Of a stretch of DNA of 46,366 nt, positions 12,170-23,778 are shown piece by piece. Location of the stretch: positions 372,491 through 418,856 of the forward strand of contig MNCI01004604.1 of NCBI GenBank assembly GCA_015680685.1, given 5' to 3'. The notes under the pieces were generated by a model that did not search any database, was not told the DNA's origin, and was given only the letters and a program-made list of their open reading frames with translations. The position numbers and the translations under genes were made by a program. Source of the DNA: Gnetum montanum (taxonomy: Eukaryota > Streptophyta > Gnetopsida > Gnetales > Gnetaceae). Position 1 is the stretch's first letter. Each line of letters begins with the position of its first letter.

Positions 12170-12862
12170 GATGACCTGTTCAAGGTATGACACAGTATAC
12201 AGATGTGAAATTAGTGTACTTAGTACAATGTAAACTTACGTGGTAACGTGCAGCGTACACGCTTCAACGTCCAATGTATAACAACAACATAGATAGCATA
12301 TAGGGATGGAGCGTATAGGGTCCGCGTAGACAAGTCTAGAGTGTAAGGAGTGCAGCGTATACATTGAGTAGCGTATACAGTGCCAATGTGCAGTGTAAAC
12401 AGGTTTTTCAGCATACAAAGTGTGGTATATATGAATCAATAGCGTAAACAAGTTTGCAGCATAAAGAAAGTAGCATAAAAAAATCTCAAAAAGTCAGTGT
12501 GCAACATAGACAAAATCTATGGCGTAAAAATGTGCAGCGTAAAATTTAGCAGTCTTGTGTATGGTGTAAGGAAAATCTACAGCATAAAGTGTTTAGCATA
12601 TACTTGGCAGTGTAGACGTTGGGGATCTCACAGAGCCCTCGTGTGGCAAACAACGTGAACACTAGGAGACTTATAGATGGAAGGGTTTGAACTGAACAGC
12701 GTAGATGCTAAGCAGCATAAATGATGGATAGTTTGCAGACTGGGTTTTAAACTGAATAGCGTAAATGCTGGGAAGATTTCAGAAGGAAGTGGCATATGGT
12801 CAACAACGTAAAAGCTCAGCAGCGTAAACGCTGGGAAGCTTGTAGGTAATGTTTTAGGCAGA
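12170..12862 (-). other. E2 5' leader with GCGTA-type repeats
   Basis: This non-coding leader separates the primer-binding-like site from gag. It is crowded with AGCGTATAC, AGCGTAAAC and similar units, which are relatives of the LTR palindrome, so the family motif occurs in the leader as well as in U3. No gene is seen. Confidence 0.65.
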
Positions 12863-12882
12863 GGCCCTCCTTCTAGCGCCAA
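12863..12882 (-). other. E2 candidate primer-binding site
   Basis: The minus strand reads TTGGCGCTAGAAGGAGGGCC, a few bases after the 5' LTR end. The TGGCG start is as expected for pairing with a tRNA CCA end. I could not assign the tRNA. E1 has a degraded version at 22120-22139. Confidence 0.6.
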
Positions 12883-12886
12883 TTTT

Positions 12887-14069
12887 TGTACTATCTGAAA
12901 TCGTCGGTCTCTGGCTGGAAGGAAACAGAGATCGTGGGATCGCAGGACATGCACAGAAGACCCTACCTTCACTTGAGGGTGAGCTAGAATAAACAAAGGT
13001 AGAGTACCTTGGGTGGTCTGCATGCGGATTAGACAAGGATTTTCCCGAACGTACACCGAAGTGCTCTACACTAGGTCATGCGTAAACGGCGTAACGGGCG
13101 TAAGTCAGAGCATAAAAAATGTGACAAATGCAAATAAAGCGTAATGTAAATGAGCGAAAATAGAATACATGCAACAATTAATACAAACTGTAAATAATTT
13201 TGGGAAGAAAATGTAAAAATGGCATTACAGAATTAAAGTACAATGCACTGGTCTAACGTAGTTGTGATTGGAACACAAGGTAGACAAAAAGCCCTGGTGG
13301 ATGCAAGGATGATTGTGGCAGGTTCACACTGTAAGCATAGCATAGAGGCTAGATGCTCAGCGTATAGGGTTGTCCAATGTAAAAGGTTTTGTGCTATGGT
13401 TTGCAGCGTCTCTGCTCTTTGGTGTCCTCTGGAATTTCTGCCAACCACCTTGATCTCATGAAAAATTGGGCTTTTATACAGGGTTTTGACGATAGACTCG
13501 GGTTGGGAGACACGTGGCACGTTGACTGGATGCAAGAGTGTAAAATTTACAAGTGTACAATATGTTACATTTGCTGGGCGTATACGCTTTCTACAACGAG
13601 CATAGACTGTGGGCATATATGTCGGGCATACATGCTAATGTGCTGGGCGTATACGTTGGGGCGTATACGCTGATGTGCTAGTCGTATAAGCTGGGGCGTA
13701 TACGCTGATGTTTGCTACCTTGGGTTAAGTCTTGTTTTGCAGTGCTGTTTCCATGCTGTCTTCAAGGATCTTATTGTTGGGCGTATGCATTTGTTGTGCC
13801 TGCTGGGTGTACATGTGAGGCGTGTACGCTGAGCATATACGCTGTGAACTTTAGGGTATAGGCTGGGCATATACGTTGAGATTTTGAGCATATACGCTGG
13901 GAATGTACACTTGGGCGTATACGCTGGGCATTTACGCTGGACTGCATACTTAGTGAAAATTAAGCATGAGATCTCCGAAGTTGCCAAGTGCGAAACCAGA
14001 TGTAGCTGTGGTCGTCTGTCCTGCTTGGTGTTGGACAAGTACTAAGCTGAAAAGTTTTGTGGTGTTTCA
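12887..14069 (-). repeat. E2 5' LTR (1,183 bp)
   Basis: On the plus strand it runs from TGTACTATCTG to GTGGTGTTTCA. It pairs with 7027-8176. U3 palindromic motifs lie at 13570-13940. The LTRs differ at many sites, so the insertion is not recent. Confidence 0.9.
13471..13480 (-). promoter_or_regulatory. TATA box in E2 5' LTR
   Basis: The minus strand carries TGTATAAAAG, about 590 bp from the start of the LTR. It lies downstream of the palindrome cluster in the sense of E2 transcription. Confidence 0.6.
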
Positions 14070-17000
14070 GCATGGAGAAAGACCTAGTCAATGCCCCATA
14101 GGATTAAGGTGTTTGGCTTGGATCTAGGAAATGCCTGAGTATAGCTGCTACTATCGTTATAACACATTTTTTATTGCACATTATATGGAAACGTGCTTCC
14201 AAAACCCACCAGGAACTATCTACTATGCTGGTGGGTGAGTTCTACAGACCTTTTCCACTGTGTTGTGCAACACTTGCCATGTTGGCCAAATGCTAATAGT
14301 ATGTTTTTGCTACTAGGTTCTACATCAACAAGGATGGGATTCATGATTGACTAGGTCTACTAACTATAGCTCAGATAGCCCTACAGGAGTTCTCTTCTAT
14401 TGAGAACCTACATGCTAGTGTGATCAATTAATGCAGGGGTGAATACCACACCTACCCACACCTATACCACATTCCCTTCAATCAGTGCAAGGGGGCTGGT
14501 TGGCTAGATGAGGAGTGGGTGGAACCCTTCAAACCGATCATGGTTGAACAAGTCCTAGTCAGTCTTCCATCGTTCCCATTACTGTACAGACCCAATAGGC
14601 CAAGCAGTAAGTGTTTCATGCTTAAATATCTTTGCAGTCCTTGGATTTTCTATGTTTTCATGCTAAACATTTTTGCAAAAATTGCTATAGGGGAGAAGAA
14701 GCCCAGGAGATGACAGTGATAACTGTCGAGACACAGGGGACAAACATCTACTTCAAGTATGGAGAAGTAGATGTGAGCCAATGCTGGATAAATGGGGTGG
14801 CTTCGGACTCCTTGGTCCAGAACATCCAAAAGGCTGGGCTTATGGATCTATTACTGTCCTTGAATCCGAGCTTTCCTGCCACCAAGATGCTTTCCCTAGT
14901 CAACTCCTTTTTTGAAAATGTTGGCCACTTCTACACATGCATACAGGGCATACAGATGGTCATTGAAATCAATGACTAGCTATTTGTAGACTTATTCATT
15001 GTCCCTGCCGATAGCATTCCTATAGTGTTGAAGGGCAAGAAGGAGCTGACCCTTCAAAAGAAGAACATTCAAGAGTGGTTAGGGATTGCCAAGGAGAAAA
15101 AGGGGCTCCTCATGGAGAAGCTCAAAGAAGGACCTGCCAAGGAGATTTACCCTATCTTCTACACTCACGCATTCCCCTAGCTGCTTACCCAAGGGAAGGT
15201 CTTGGGGATTGAGGAGGCCTCGATAATACGTGAGGTCATGGAAGAGGGGGCCCACTACAACTGGGCCAGGTTTCTATGTATAGGCTTGTAGATAGAAATC
15301 TTGGGGCTCCATAATAAATTGGAGTCTCGATCCAATATACATTATGTCTTTTATATAGCCTGTCTAAAGTGTTTCGTAGAGTTTCCAATGGTTCAAGAGA
15401 ATGGAGCCTAGGTCATGCAAAATCGTGACCAGATTTCTAGACTGTGGATTCACCAGACCTTCCAGATCATATGAGCCCAAGATCCCCTAAAAATAATTGG
15501 GGAGTCACTATCTATGATGACTAAGGTTAGGGTGGCCCACAACTTTCATGGCCCAAGCAGCGTAGGGGAGACGCCCCCTGCTATAGCTAGTAGTATGTTG
15601 CAGGGGAAACGTCTCATAGCTGAGACTATGCCCAAGACTTTGTAGCGAAAGAGGCCTCCTCCGGCTAAGGAAACCCTTCACATGAAGGAAGAGAATGGGC
15701 GGTGGCTATGGCTTAAGCTGCAGAGGACACAACCCCCCATTGGTAAATGCTTTTGTTTAATGCCTACCTTGTTATTGTCTGCCATGCTATGCTATGCTAG
15801 GCAACATAGCATAGCGTAGCACCTGCTTTAGGCTAACTTGTTTTGGACTAATGTAGACATGTTTCTTGGTTGGTAGAGGAGGAATAAGAAGAAGAAGAAG
15901 GTGAAAAAGAGGTGTCGGCCCCTAAGACAGGGGTGATGAATAAAGACATGAAGGCCCTAGTCTCAGAAGAAAGGACCCTGATCAAGAAGGGAAGAACCCC
16001 TATCGCTAAGGTGGGGCCTCTTGTTATTAGGGAGAATCCTTCCACTAATGAAGAGGATTCTCCCTTGAATAAGAAAGATGTTGGTCTCCTAAAAGAAAAG
16101 GCACTAGCTCATGAAGAAGAGGTCTGTATAGACTTAGCAAGGACCTCTTCCAAGGCTACCACCATTGTCTTGCATCAGCAACAAGGAAGACCACAATTAG
16201 ATGCTGGTGAGTTCAATAATGCATTTTCCTTGTCATAGCCCATTTCAACCATTGCTGATATGTTTAGTTATGTAACAGGTGCCACTGTTGAACCTGCAAG
16301 ACCCCCTATGACTTGTATAGAATCATGGGTCAAGATCCTTGACAAGTTTGCGTATATGTAAGGAATCGTCGATGACATGATCAGCCACCTTTAGTAGGTG
16401 GACCCTAATGCAGGTAAGTAGTAGTATCAGGTGCTCTCATGTTGCTATGCTAGATTTTCTTGAGTTTGCTAATCTTGTTATGATAACGTGATTGCTACAC
16501 TCTTTGTGTCATGGCAACCTCTCAGCTTAAATGGGACACAACATGGTCGTTAAAAGTTAGTGTCGTGCCTACGTTCCCACCTGAAGTGATCGAGGTGTCT
16601 CATCACATGTACGACGAGGCTTGCAAATGCACTTTGCACTCAGCGCGCTCCTTGTGGGAGTATAAGCACATCAACAAGGGCCTATGAAAATGGGTCCAAA
16701 AAGCTGAGAAAAGGGAGGCTGACCTGAGCACTAAGGTGGAGGATCTCAAATCAAGAAACGAGTTCCTCATAGCCCATGACACTAATAATGAGGATTGGTG
16801 CATGGCTATGATAGATTATGCCAGGTTTTGGATAGTCACACATCAGAACGTTGAAGCCATCGGTGAAATAATAGAACAGTGGATGCAAATGGACTTGCTA
16901 GCCCAAAAATGTCAAGATTTGAAATATTTCAGCACCAAGGTTTACGAATGGGGGTAGTCCTAGAAAAACCACAAACACATGTATAAACTAGAAAATGCCA

Positions 17001-17561
17001 CCCATCGTAAATTGTACAGGGATGCTACTGTGAAGGCATTTATGTATAAAGCATTCGTAAATGCCATTAATGCTTCTAAGGCCTACACCAAATTCAAAGA
17101 GTAGGTAAAGGTTATGGAATCTCTTGACCTGAAAGTGGACCTTCCTATAGGAGAGACCACAACCATCTCCTTTTCTCTGAGACCACCAAGGTGGACAACC
17201 ATCGAAAGGGAGAGAGCTGCTATAGATGTTGAACCAAGCAATAGGCATTAGGTGGACATCACGGTAGAGGAGGTCTCGTGCCACCTTGGGCTCAGTTTAG
17301 ATAGGATGCCCTTCAAGAAGGCTACTGACCCTTCTCAAGTTAGTTGCTTTCTACTGTATTAATGCTTATGTTCTGTTGTAGCTTGTGTGTGTTGCTTTAG
17401 CTGACTACTTCATTCCTACGATGCAAGCTCCAGATGAGGGCATAGGGCCCGTAGAGGGAAGGCATGAAGAGTTAGTAGACGACAACGCAGGGGAAGGTGA
17501 TGCAACAAGAAATATTGTAGAAACTAATAGAGAAGATGATGTGGATAGAGATAACCCATGA

Positions 17562-18027
17562 CAACGTCGGATGTTTTTTGAAATTTTGGAATTTTGTAAC
17601 AAATTTTGTAAACATTGTTCAAAAGGAAAAAGTTTTGAGTAAAGGATAGAATTTCAGAAAATAAATTGATTCCACATTAACTTGTTCATTTTCTACATGT
17701 TACATTTTGTGTAAAATGCTCATGCTTTCATGTGCTACTTTTAGGCCATTTCGGGCCATTGCTAGTTTTAGGCCATTTCAAGCCATTGCGTAACATAGTT
17801 TTAGGCCATTTCAAAGGCATGCCAAAAGGGTGGTACATTTTCAAAGCAAAAAGTGCTGAATATACAAGGGATGGCAACTGGGTAGGAAGTAGTGAGGTTG
17901 CTATGCTATGCGTAGTTGCTTCTTGACCCAGTGTGGGTTGAGTGAAACATAAGACTGAGGCACATTGCTAGGGCCTTCATTTGTATCATTGTCCCCTACT
18001 TGGAAGGGAAAATCTGCCCACATTCTT
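17562..18027. repeat. E1 spacer between antisense gene 3' end and protease, with AGTTTTAGGCC units
   Basis: No gene is seen. At 17740-17820 three units read AGTTTTAGGCCATTTC.GGCC, with GGCC/GGCC arms around ATTTCG in the first. E4 has an equivalent array at 43706-44050. Both are convergent junctions: the antisense gene ends on one side and the protease ends on the other. Confidence 0.7.
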
Positions 18028-18560
18028 TCATTCTGGTAACCGGCTTGCTAACCTGATTCCCCGAATGGATGGGCAACTCAGCACTTTGTTCTCAGAGGTT
18101 ACGACCTCTGAGCCCCACTCCATGTCTATGTTATTGATCGCTTGCACTACTACTTTATCACCATGGATCAACACCTCCTTGCTTGCGTATGGTAGGGGGA
18201 TTTCCTGGTGTATGGGTGAGGAGACATCCCTAAGTTGTGCTAACCATGATCTCTCCAAGATCAGGTTAAACTCGAGCATTTCCTCAACCATGATGAACGT
18301 CACGTTTGTGGAAAAATGGTCCCCTTCCACAAAGTCTATGTGGACCGTGCCCTTCCCCAAGACGCATGCCTTGTTGAACAACCTTAGGCATGATGTCATT
18401 GTAGGCTTTATCTTGTCAACCAAGCCCAATTTGTTCACAATAGGGAAGAGGATGATATTCGTGGTAGCCCCATCATCAACGTGTACCCTTCGGATCTAGT
18501 GTTGGCTGACCCAAATTGTGATGAATAGAGGTGTTGTAGTCACCTGGCCTTTTTCAAGAT
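18028..18560 (-). pseudogene. E1 aspartic protease region
   Basis: The minus strand encodes the retroviral-type aspartic protease that processes Gag-Pol. The active-site block HVDDGATTNI (near 18475) occupies the usual D-[ST]-G position with Asp-Gly-Ala. The later segment FNLILERSWLAQL (near 18250) matches the flap/Ile-Leu-Gly block of the family (ILGRPWL in E4). One stop precedes the active site. It is followed by a tail conserved with E4 (PYASKEVLIHGD) and ends at a stop at 18028. The frame is continuous with the end of gag upstream. Confidence 0.78.
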
Positions 18561-18599
18561 CTTCCCTAATGGCATCATCGCAAAAAGCGAGTTAAGATG

Positions 18600-21500
18600 G
18601 TTCTGAATCTGTGGGTGCAGAGGGAAGCATGATCGAGTGGATTGCTTTCTCCTTCGCTGGCATGTATTCATTGACCTGAATCACTATCAATATGCAAATT
18701 AGATCCTCGCGATGTAAGATAGACATCATGATTAGATTGTACAAGCTCAATGTAGTGTTTTTTTGTTTTAGAGCTAGTTTGACTTAAGTGAAGGCATCCA
18801 AGAGGTCTTGATCGCCCCCCTGTTTAATGCTTTCCTTCTCTTCTATTCATCCTAGAAAATGAATTTCTTAAGGAGGGGAGATTTTGGATCTAGGTTCAGA
18901 CTCATTTTGGCAGGGTGGCATGGACTATGTGGTTATAGCGAAGTTCGTCTCTGGTGATGAGGATGTAGATGTAGGGGGTGGAGACATAGGCTTTGGGGTA
19001 CTAGGGAGGGTACTTCCTCTCAACGTCTCACATGTGAAACACACTTCCCATTTTTTAGGATGGGAAGATTGTTCAGTTGTCTTATGTGGGGTGGGAGCTA
19101 TCGAATGGATTGGCCCCCTGATGATGAAAGTAGCTAACGGTGTTAATGCATAGGGTGACATGGTTTTGCTAATAGATGGCATGGAGATGGATGCCTGGGA
19201 AGGGACTCTTAGAATGAACAGCTATTGCAAGCTTTAGCTAGCTACTGGTGGAGCTGGTGTGCTACATGGAGGCACACGAACCATGAATGGTTGCTGGGGT
19301 GGCCTAGGATCACTGTCAATACCGATGGAATTGATGATGTAACCAGAATTTTTGGTGTTAAGGGGGTCTGTGTAGACATGCATAAATTGGTTCTCAGGGC
19401 ATACTGCATAGGATCACCCATTTTCCTTGATCGATCAATTTCTGGATGTCATCCTGCAACGCTAGACAGTAATCTATGTTGTGACCACACTGTTGATGAT
19501 ACTCATAAAACCTGTCCAGTCTGAAATCCTTAGGAATTGGGGGCTCATTGGGTAAGGCCAAGGAGGGGTTCCTAAGGAGCTCGCAGTAGCATTGATATCT
19601 CCTAGTTGCTTCTTCTAACATCTGCTTATGTTGAATGTGCCCCGCTACCAATAGTTGCTTCAAGAGTTTCGAAGGCTTGAGAGGTAGTGGGGTGTACTTT
19701 GAGCGATCTTTATGCTCAAATTTTGGTTTAGGTTGTGTAGACATCTCAGGTGTAGAAATTGGAGGTTGCGGCATGTTTTCTTGCTTAGGCATGGGGTTAG
19801 CTGTGGGTACGGTCAATTTCTTGTTATTCTTGTTACTATTGTTACTTAGTTTGAGCTTGGCCTCGGTCACCATAGCAGACACCATGATGGTTGGGACCTT
19901 GCCCTTGTCCTTCTTTGTGAAGGTGTTTTTGTAGGAGATGTAGGTTGGGTCTTTGCTTGCCTTGACCACATCTTATATACTCTTAGTCTAAGTGAAGGCT
20001 TGACTAAGAGTGCGAGGGACGAGGTAGTATTATTTATACTTGATAAAGTCATTCATTGCATCCTTAAAGATGACCAAAAAGTAGGCCTCCATGTTGGGCT
20101 CGCAGATTTTGTTAAGGGTCACACTCCATTGCTGGATGAATTTCTAGACTCGTTCCAGAGGATCCTGCTTCATGCCCATCAACTAGTCCAGTGTGGTTTT
20201 TGGCTTCAAGTTATACTTGAAGTGCATTATGAATTAGGTCAAAAGCTCTTCTAGAGTTGAAATGGATCAGCGTGGAAGTGTGTGGTACCAATCGAAGGCT
20301 CTCCTAGCTAGGGACATAGCAAATACATGAATAATTATGTGTGGCCATTGTTGCAATAAGAGAGAATTAGACCTAAAGATAACTAGATGTGCATTGGGAA
20401 CCCCACCACCATCGTACTTCATGAAGTATGGGAGAGACATCCCTGGGGGTAGCGTCAGATGAGAGATCATAGGACTGATGGAGTCATCCTAGTAAAAGTT
20501 CATGAATTGTACCATGTCAGACCCAATAGCCTTGAGGCATTTGATTTCCTTAGTGAGGATCTGGATGAGTTGGAACGCTTGGTCCAGACCCTACAATGTT
20601 GTGGATGGTTGGGGAACTACTGAGGTAGTTCTCATCTATGGAATGGAGGGGGTGGTAGCGTGACCCATCGATGGTACCGTTGGGATAGCCCTCATGAGCG
20701 GTGTTTCTTGTATTGTCCACCACCTAGCAGGTGGTGTTGTTAGAGCAACAACCACAGGTTGTGCTACTAGGTAGACCACTTGTGTCACCAGCAAAATAGA
20801 CCATAGCCCTATGTTGGGTTGTACCGTTTGCGGGGTTTGGTAGGTCTGAGGGCTAACATAATGAGACATTTGCAATGGTTGTGAAATAGGCAAAGAAGTA
20901 AATGGGGTCCACCATGTGGATGGGCCCAGGCCCACTGCGGTGGGTGGAATAGATGTGAATGTAGAAATTGAAATGGAAGTTGCATACGATTGTGAACTAG
21001 GTACAGTATGAACATGTGGTAGGGTAGCCGTCATTGGTGTGTGATGTGCTATAGGAATGTACTAATGAATAGTTTGCGGAGGCATAGTTGCAATAAATGA
21101 AATAGGGGAATAAGGGTGTTGATACATCGGGAAGGTGATGTGGCTACCCATTGTGGTTGTAGTTGTAGACTGTGGAAGTGTAGGCATGATTGTAGAGGAA
21201 GCGGTGATAGAAAAAAGATTGGCCCAGAAGGACTGGGTAGGAGGGATATGAACGAGGTTGGTTTGACCTCCCTCATTAGATTGGAAATGGAGTTCCTCTT
21301 GTTCATCCTGGAAGGCATCATCCTAGTTAGATGTTGTGTCCTATTGCTCCCTAAGCCTAACAAACTGGATTAGTTGGTCTAGAAGCCTTTGGTTTATTTG
21401 TGTCAAAGGTATGGAAGTGTCGGGAGTGGGAACAAACTCCTTCCCATCGCAGTAAGTGAACTCAAAGCTACGTTTTCCTTCAAGTTCATGTACATCCAAA

Positions 21501-21690
21501 GGTAGGTTTTCTTGAACCTTTGCATAGAGGAAGTTATAGTGCTCATGTTGCTGGGTCAAGCCCTCAGGTCCCTAATTTTGGATCTTGAGGGATCAATGTG
21601 TTTCCAATGTTGGGTTGAGCAATTGATGTCTTAAACTATGATGAGAATCTCCACGTTGAAGGTGTTAGCAGCAGTAGTTGTGGAAGTCAT
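18600..21690 (-). pseudogene. E1 gag remnant
   Basis: Decayed structural polyprotein. From an ATG near 21690 the minus strand carries an N-terminal block (QQHEHYNFLYAKV near 21540) matching E2's ITQDQYNFICVKI segment, a long Pro/Thr/Gln-rich region (21.3-20.6 kb), a capsid-like region (SHLTLPPGMSLP near 20450), and the zinc-knuckle-like RFYEYHQQCGHNIDYC (near 19500). In the last, Tyr replaces the first Cys. A proline-rich tail leads towards the protease. Stops and frameshifts are frequent. Confidence 0.75.
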
Positions 21691-22119
21691 TGTTACTAAG
21701 CTAGACAATTTTGTGATCGTGAAAGAAACAAGGAAATTAGAAAGCTAAAAAGTTTTGGGAATGGGAAGAGCAAAGATGTTAGCAAGCAATCAAAAAGGCT
21801 TTATGTCCTATAGGGCTCTTGAGGAATTGTCAAGGTGACTGATCTTCACCACACGATGCATAAACAACCACAGACGGGTGTCATGTTTATGCTAGTGCAC
21901 AATAGGGTATAGAGCATGTGCAAGACTACTATAAGATAGGAAAGTGAGCTAGAACCCAGAGGCTTTATGTCCCTTAGGACTCTAGAGGAACTATCGAGGT
22001 GACCAATCTACACCATATGATGCATAAACAATCACAGATGGGTGTCAAGTTTATGCTAATGCATATCAAGGTGTAGAAGGCTTACAATACTACTATAACA
22101 CATGGAAAGGGCACCAAAA
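21691..22119 (-). repeat. E1 5' leader with a 164 bp direct duplication
   Basis: The sequence from 21797 is repeated from 21961 (GGCTTTATGTCC start, conserved CATAAACAA and GGTGTCA blocks), a period of about 164 bp. It is non-coding and lies between the primer-binding-like site and gag. Confidence 0.8.
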
Positions 22120-22139
22120 GGCCCTCCTTCAAGCATCAA
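22120..22139 (-). other. E1 degraded primer-binding site
   Basis: The minus strand reads TTGATGCTTGAAGGAGGGCC, aligned with the E2 site; the TGGCGC core has changed to TGATGC. It lies six bases from the 5' LTR end. Confidence 0.55.
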
Positions 22140-22145
22140 AAAAAT

Positions 22146-23778
22146 TGTAGCAATCAAAAATGTTGGTAGCTAGAAAATGCCAAGGGATCGTCAGCCATTA
22201 ACAGTTTGAACCCCATTTCCGTGACAGGGCCATGCTGGATGGAATAGAAATGATGCACCCTAAATGGTCTGGTCGATTAGACAAGGACTTATTCAGTGTT
22301 AATATAACCTTTTGCAATGTGTAATTTGAAAACAAGATTGTTATCATGAAGTAATGCTTAAATGTAAAAGAGATAGAAAATAGTGTAAATGTAATAATAA
22401 GTAGGAGAAAAAGTAAAATGCAGTTAGAAAAATGCACCGCTTCGAAGCTATGACTTTACTCTGTCAAGGTGGATACAATCAGTTGCACAATGTTGAGAAG
22501 TGCAGAGATCCCAAGAGTAACCAGAAAATATAGAGCAAGATGACTGTGTGCTCGAACATGGGCTTGAGAATTAACAATGCAAAGTGCTATTAAGATGGTA
22601 GAATAGAGTAGAACCAAATCCCAACTGAGAGTGCCAATTCTTTATAATCCAAAAAGAAAGGCTTACAATGCTCAAGGTTACAGTGCTATCTTGCTTGCTT
22701 GTTAGCCAACTAGGTTGCCAAAAAGAGAAAAACAAAGGACATAGACCTTGACAGTCATTGCGGTATTTATAGGGTTGAGGATGCGTGAAAGATGTAGTTT
22801 GGACACCACATTCCTTGGGCTTATGCTGAACTGTCTATGATGCACGTGCCTACATGACTATTGGGCAAGCCTGCCATGCCGTAATTAAAAACCTGCCACA
22901 TCATAATTATGCTATTAGAGAAACAGTGTAATTAGGTGAAGTGCATTGATGTTGCGTAACCACTTGTCATGCCTTGCTATGCTTTGTAGTGTAGCATGTT
23001 TGGCGTAGTGTGGTATCTTGTCATGCTCTGCTACACTACGCTACATAGCGTAGTCATCGGTTCGAAGCAAAGAAATTGTGTTGTGCCTTGTTGCATTTGT
23101 TGGAAACCTTTGCAATGTTGTGACTACTGGTCATAGATTTGCTATGCTATGTAGTGTATCATAGCGTAGCAACTATCCTTAGTCATGAAAACATTGCCAA
23201 TCTACAAACGTTTCTTTTTGGTCTCCGAAGCTTATGAACTTGCTGATCCTGCCCTTTGAGATCCCTTATGTTACTTTTGTAGAATTGCTACACCACGTTG
23301 TGCCATGTAGCTGAGCATAGCATAGCAACAAACATGACATGATTTTGGCCAAGTTAACCACTTTCTAATGGAAGGATACATTGCTAAAGGACTTGAAGTT
23401 GGGTGAGGGGACTGACTGTCCAGCTTTTGCTACACTGTGCTACACTACGTAGCACACCGTAGCGTAGCATTGTTCTTCTGCAAATGTTTTTTGAAGTTTT
23501 CTATGCTACCTAGCGTAGCAGAACTATTTGACTTAGAGAACTTGCTGAAGTGTTTTGCATGTTCTAAGTACTGCTCCTAAGCGTGCTATCGGCTGGATTA
23601 ACTACTCAGGAGGGCAGGCTAGAGAATCTATTTAGCCTGTTGACATCTAGGGTAGAAAACTTATTGAACTGGACAATTTGAACTTTAGAGCATCCATCTC
23701 TTAAAGAACTATTGTGACACTGTGTAATTTTCAAAGACCTGGTGGAGCAAGTATGCCTTAGAATTTTGGGGTGTTTTA
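22146..23778 (-). repeat. E1 5' LTR (1,633 bp)
   Basis: On the plus strand it runs from TGTAGCAATC to GTGTTTTA (the final C has become T; in E2 and E4 it is GTGTTTCA). The last 730 bp match window positions 1-727. U3 carries GCTACGTAGC-type motifs at about 22970-23060, 23140-23175, 23430-23470 and 23500-23520. The minus-strand TATA is near 22763. Confidence 0.88.
22763..22773 (-). promoter_or_regulatory. TATA box in E1 5' LTR
   Basis: The minus strand reads CTATAAATACC about 1.0 kb into the LTR. The palindromic motif cluster lies upstream of it in the direction of E1 transcription. Confidence 0.55.

Larger units (their letters stand above)
7027..14069 (-). mobile_element. E2: internally deleted E4-family element nested in E1
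   Basis: Two closely similar LTRs (7027-8176 and 12887-14069) flank a short internal region. On the minus strand this is: a primer-binding-like site, 5' leader, gag, a gag-to-integrase junction near 9750, the last part of integrase, hairpin array, non-coding region and polypurine tract. Protease, antisense gene, RT, RNase H and most of integrase are missing. It therefore looks like a non-autonomous gag-plus-LTR derivative (TR-GAG-like). It interrupts exon 2 of the E1 antisense gene. The 5 bp flanks (AAAAG left, GCATG right) do not match, so no target-site duplication is visible. Confidence 0.88.
6103..17561 (+). pseudogene. E1 copy of the antisense spliced gene (pseudo-phosphatase / mobile-domain-like / coiled-coil), split by E2
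   Basis: By comparison with E4 the exons are: 1, 6103-6194 (lysine-rich N-terminus); 2, 6737-7026 plus 14070-14234 (interrupted by E2); 3, 14317-14606; 4, 14691-15742; 5, 15877-16206; 6, 16279-16413; 7, about 16526-17338; 8, about 17401-17561. All listed introns have GT/AG ends, and those I checked keep E4's phase: 2 after exons 1 and 2, 1 after exons 3 and 5. Recognisable motifs are EIVGLL in place of the phosphatase DxDG motif, a WFRKGA...EFLQYLL and VIVWSYLE block, FQNPPGTIYY closing exon 2, the mobile-domain-like region in exon 4, and a coiled coil followed by an acidic tail. Many stops and small indels make it a pseudogene. It lies on the strand opposite to E1 gag-pol, between protease and RT. 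Confidence 0.78.
1..23778 (-). mobile_element. E1: Tat/Ogre-like Ty3/gypsy element, left end outside window, hosts nested E2
   Basis: Read on the minus strand the order is 5' LTR (22146-23778), primer-binding-like site, gag, protease, an antisense (plus strand) foreign gene, RT-RNase H-integrase, polypurine tract and 3' LTR (1-727, continuing outside). The two LTR portions (1-727 and about 23050-23778) align throughout with scattered, mostly C/T, differences. Removing the 7,043 bp E2 insertion leaves about 16.7 kb visible, which is large for Ty3/gypsy but typical of Ogre-like elements. The right LTR edge abuts sequence belonging to E3, so E1 inserted into E3; the first bases after it are GGTAT, a candidate target-site duplication whose partner lies outside the window. 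All reading frames are broken. Confidence 0.88.

Noticed and set aside
7022-14074. Target-site duplication for E2
   Set aside because: The flanking 5-mers (AAAAG and GCATG) do not match; boundaries rest on LTR alignment and polypurine/primer sites instead.
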